The notes under the pieces were generated by a model that ran no database searches, was not told the origin of the DNA, and was given only the letters and a program-made list of their open reading frames with translations. A stretch of 64,000 nucleotides of DNA, taken from NCBI GenBank assembly GCA_026225945.1, contig JAMJFZ010000199.1, positions 72,112,001 to 72,176,000 of the forward strand. The letters run 5' to 3'. This stretch comes from Cricetomys ansorgei. Taxonomy: Eukaryota; Chordata; Mammalia; Rodentia; Nesomyidae. Each line of letters starts with the position of its first letter. The stretch's first letter is position 1. Shown piece by piece: positions 62,957 to 64,000 of this stretch. The translations under genes and the position numbers were made by a program.

Positions 62957-64000
62957 AAATTATAATGGAGGACTATAAAACAACTTCTGTAAAGGAATGA
63001 CACTACCAGTTGACAACTGTCTTATTAGCATTTCTGCACTTTACCCATCCTATGGGTGAGAAATAAACAGCTCGAGGATGCCATAGACCACTGAAGAAGT
63101 AGAATGCAACACACCATCTCTGCCAGAGATTCACAGGTCTCAACAGAGAAAAGGATATCATGAAGCCAGATAGTGAGGAGAGTCTCAAAACTGAGTTATC
63201 TCTGTAATGGGCTGCAATGGGCTGCTATAGTGAACAGATCTATAAAGATAAAAATAGAGTGCTAGAAAGCAAACCCTTTTTGGATGTGCACACATGAAGA
63301 ATGATGGGGTGAAGAGTAGAAAATGTGGACAAGAAGGGAAAGAATTCTGGTCTCGCTTTTCTCACATTTTACCAGGCATGGAGCTGACGACCATCACTAG
63401 ATATTTTTAGGCAGACATTGTAAAATGGCTGCTTGTTAGGCTACGGAAGCAGCACGTGTCTTTATCAAACAGAAATAAGCACTAAAGGAATTACAATCAT
63501 ACAATCACAGGCAAGCCACATAGGAAGAGGGTTCTGTGACTCTGGCTCCCGTGCTTACAACCTAGTGCTGCTGGGACTGTCCTCTCTTGAGATTTTCATC
63601 ATCACAACACCAACCTGTCAAACTCACACCCACCCACACCTCAAAGCCTACAGTGTTGGAGTGGAGCAGGGCCAGGCCAAACCTTGGTCATGACAGTACA
63701 TGTCCATCAGGAAACTGCTCTGGGAAAAGTGCACACTGATAATAAGGACCTTGTATCACAGGCCCAACTCTTTACCAGCTAGAGTACAGACATGCCAGAC
63801 TATGGCCTGGGGTAAGTTCAAGAACCATTCTGACTCGATTTCCCCAACTGCAGAACTAGGATGACACAACTAAACCCAGCTCTGACCTTCTGTGATTTAG
63901 GACCTGAAGGCCCAGCTGATGTTCCTTACCCTGGGTTGTCTTAATGTTAGAAGACATGCCAGTAAAGAGCCAGGGCATCAAGACAAGTAATTACAGCTCA
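62957..64000. other. Unassigned sequence to window end
   Basis: No repeat that I can name apart from an MIR-like trace near 63030-63075 (CTTTACCCATCCTATGGGTG). An 86-codon plus frame (63433-63693) has no family signature. Confidence 0.4.

Overview
The window is rodent nuclear DNA. The dispersed repeats are muroid: 7SL-derived B1 SINEs on both strands, tRNA-derived B2/B3 SINEs, ID elements, B4/RSINE1 composites, the rodent hAT element URR1 and a rodent L1 3'UTR. Several B1 copies carry a GAGTTACA variant in their 3' part and GGTGGTGG-type 5' ends, which leans towards a muroid other than house mouse (for example cricetid or gerbillid). I cannot fix the species.

I find no protein-coding gene that I can name, no intact long ORF of a known family, and no functional tRNA or rRNA. 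The longest open frames lie in low-complexity purine tracts, L2 remnants or SINEs. The window is best read as intron or intergenic sequence. A few short segments on the minus strand have good splice-site context and could be exons of an unrecognised or noncoding transcript (8.5, 10.0, 15.3 and 48.6 kb), but pseudo-exons of this quality are common in mammalian introns.

Layout: 0-9 kb holds scattered SINEs, an antisense L1 piece and L2 3' ends in AT-rich DNA. 10-14.8 kb has B2, ID and B1 copies, a tRNA-Gly(UCC) 5'-half retrocopy and LTR-like sequence. 15.5-18.1 kb has an old L1 with an inverted 5' piece, interrupted by two SINEs. 18.3-21.3 kb is mostly unique, with a short inverted repeat and a palindromic CRE. 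22.3-24 kb is another old L1 interrupted by URR1 and B1. 25-34 kb is SINE-rich with an L1 3'UTR, a MaLR-type LTR and an unidentified decayed ORF. 38-43.7 kb is dominated by L2 LINE copies, one retaining an endonuclease motif. 44-47 kb has MIR, B1 and B4 copies. 48.2-48.6 kb is the most promoter- or insulator-like spot, with a CTCF-consensus match, local CpG enrichment and a splice-bounded 54-bp segment. 52.2-54.5 kb is another large L2 copy. 57-64 kb has URR1, B3, MIR and several purine-rich tracts, including 392 uninterrupted purines ending in TTAGGGTTAGGGG.

Repeat family names come from remembered consensus sequences, not from a database search. Boundaries are approximate, usually within 5-30 bp, and looser for L1, L2 and MIR.
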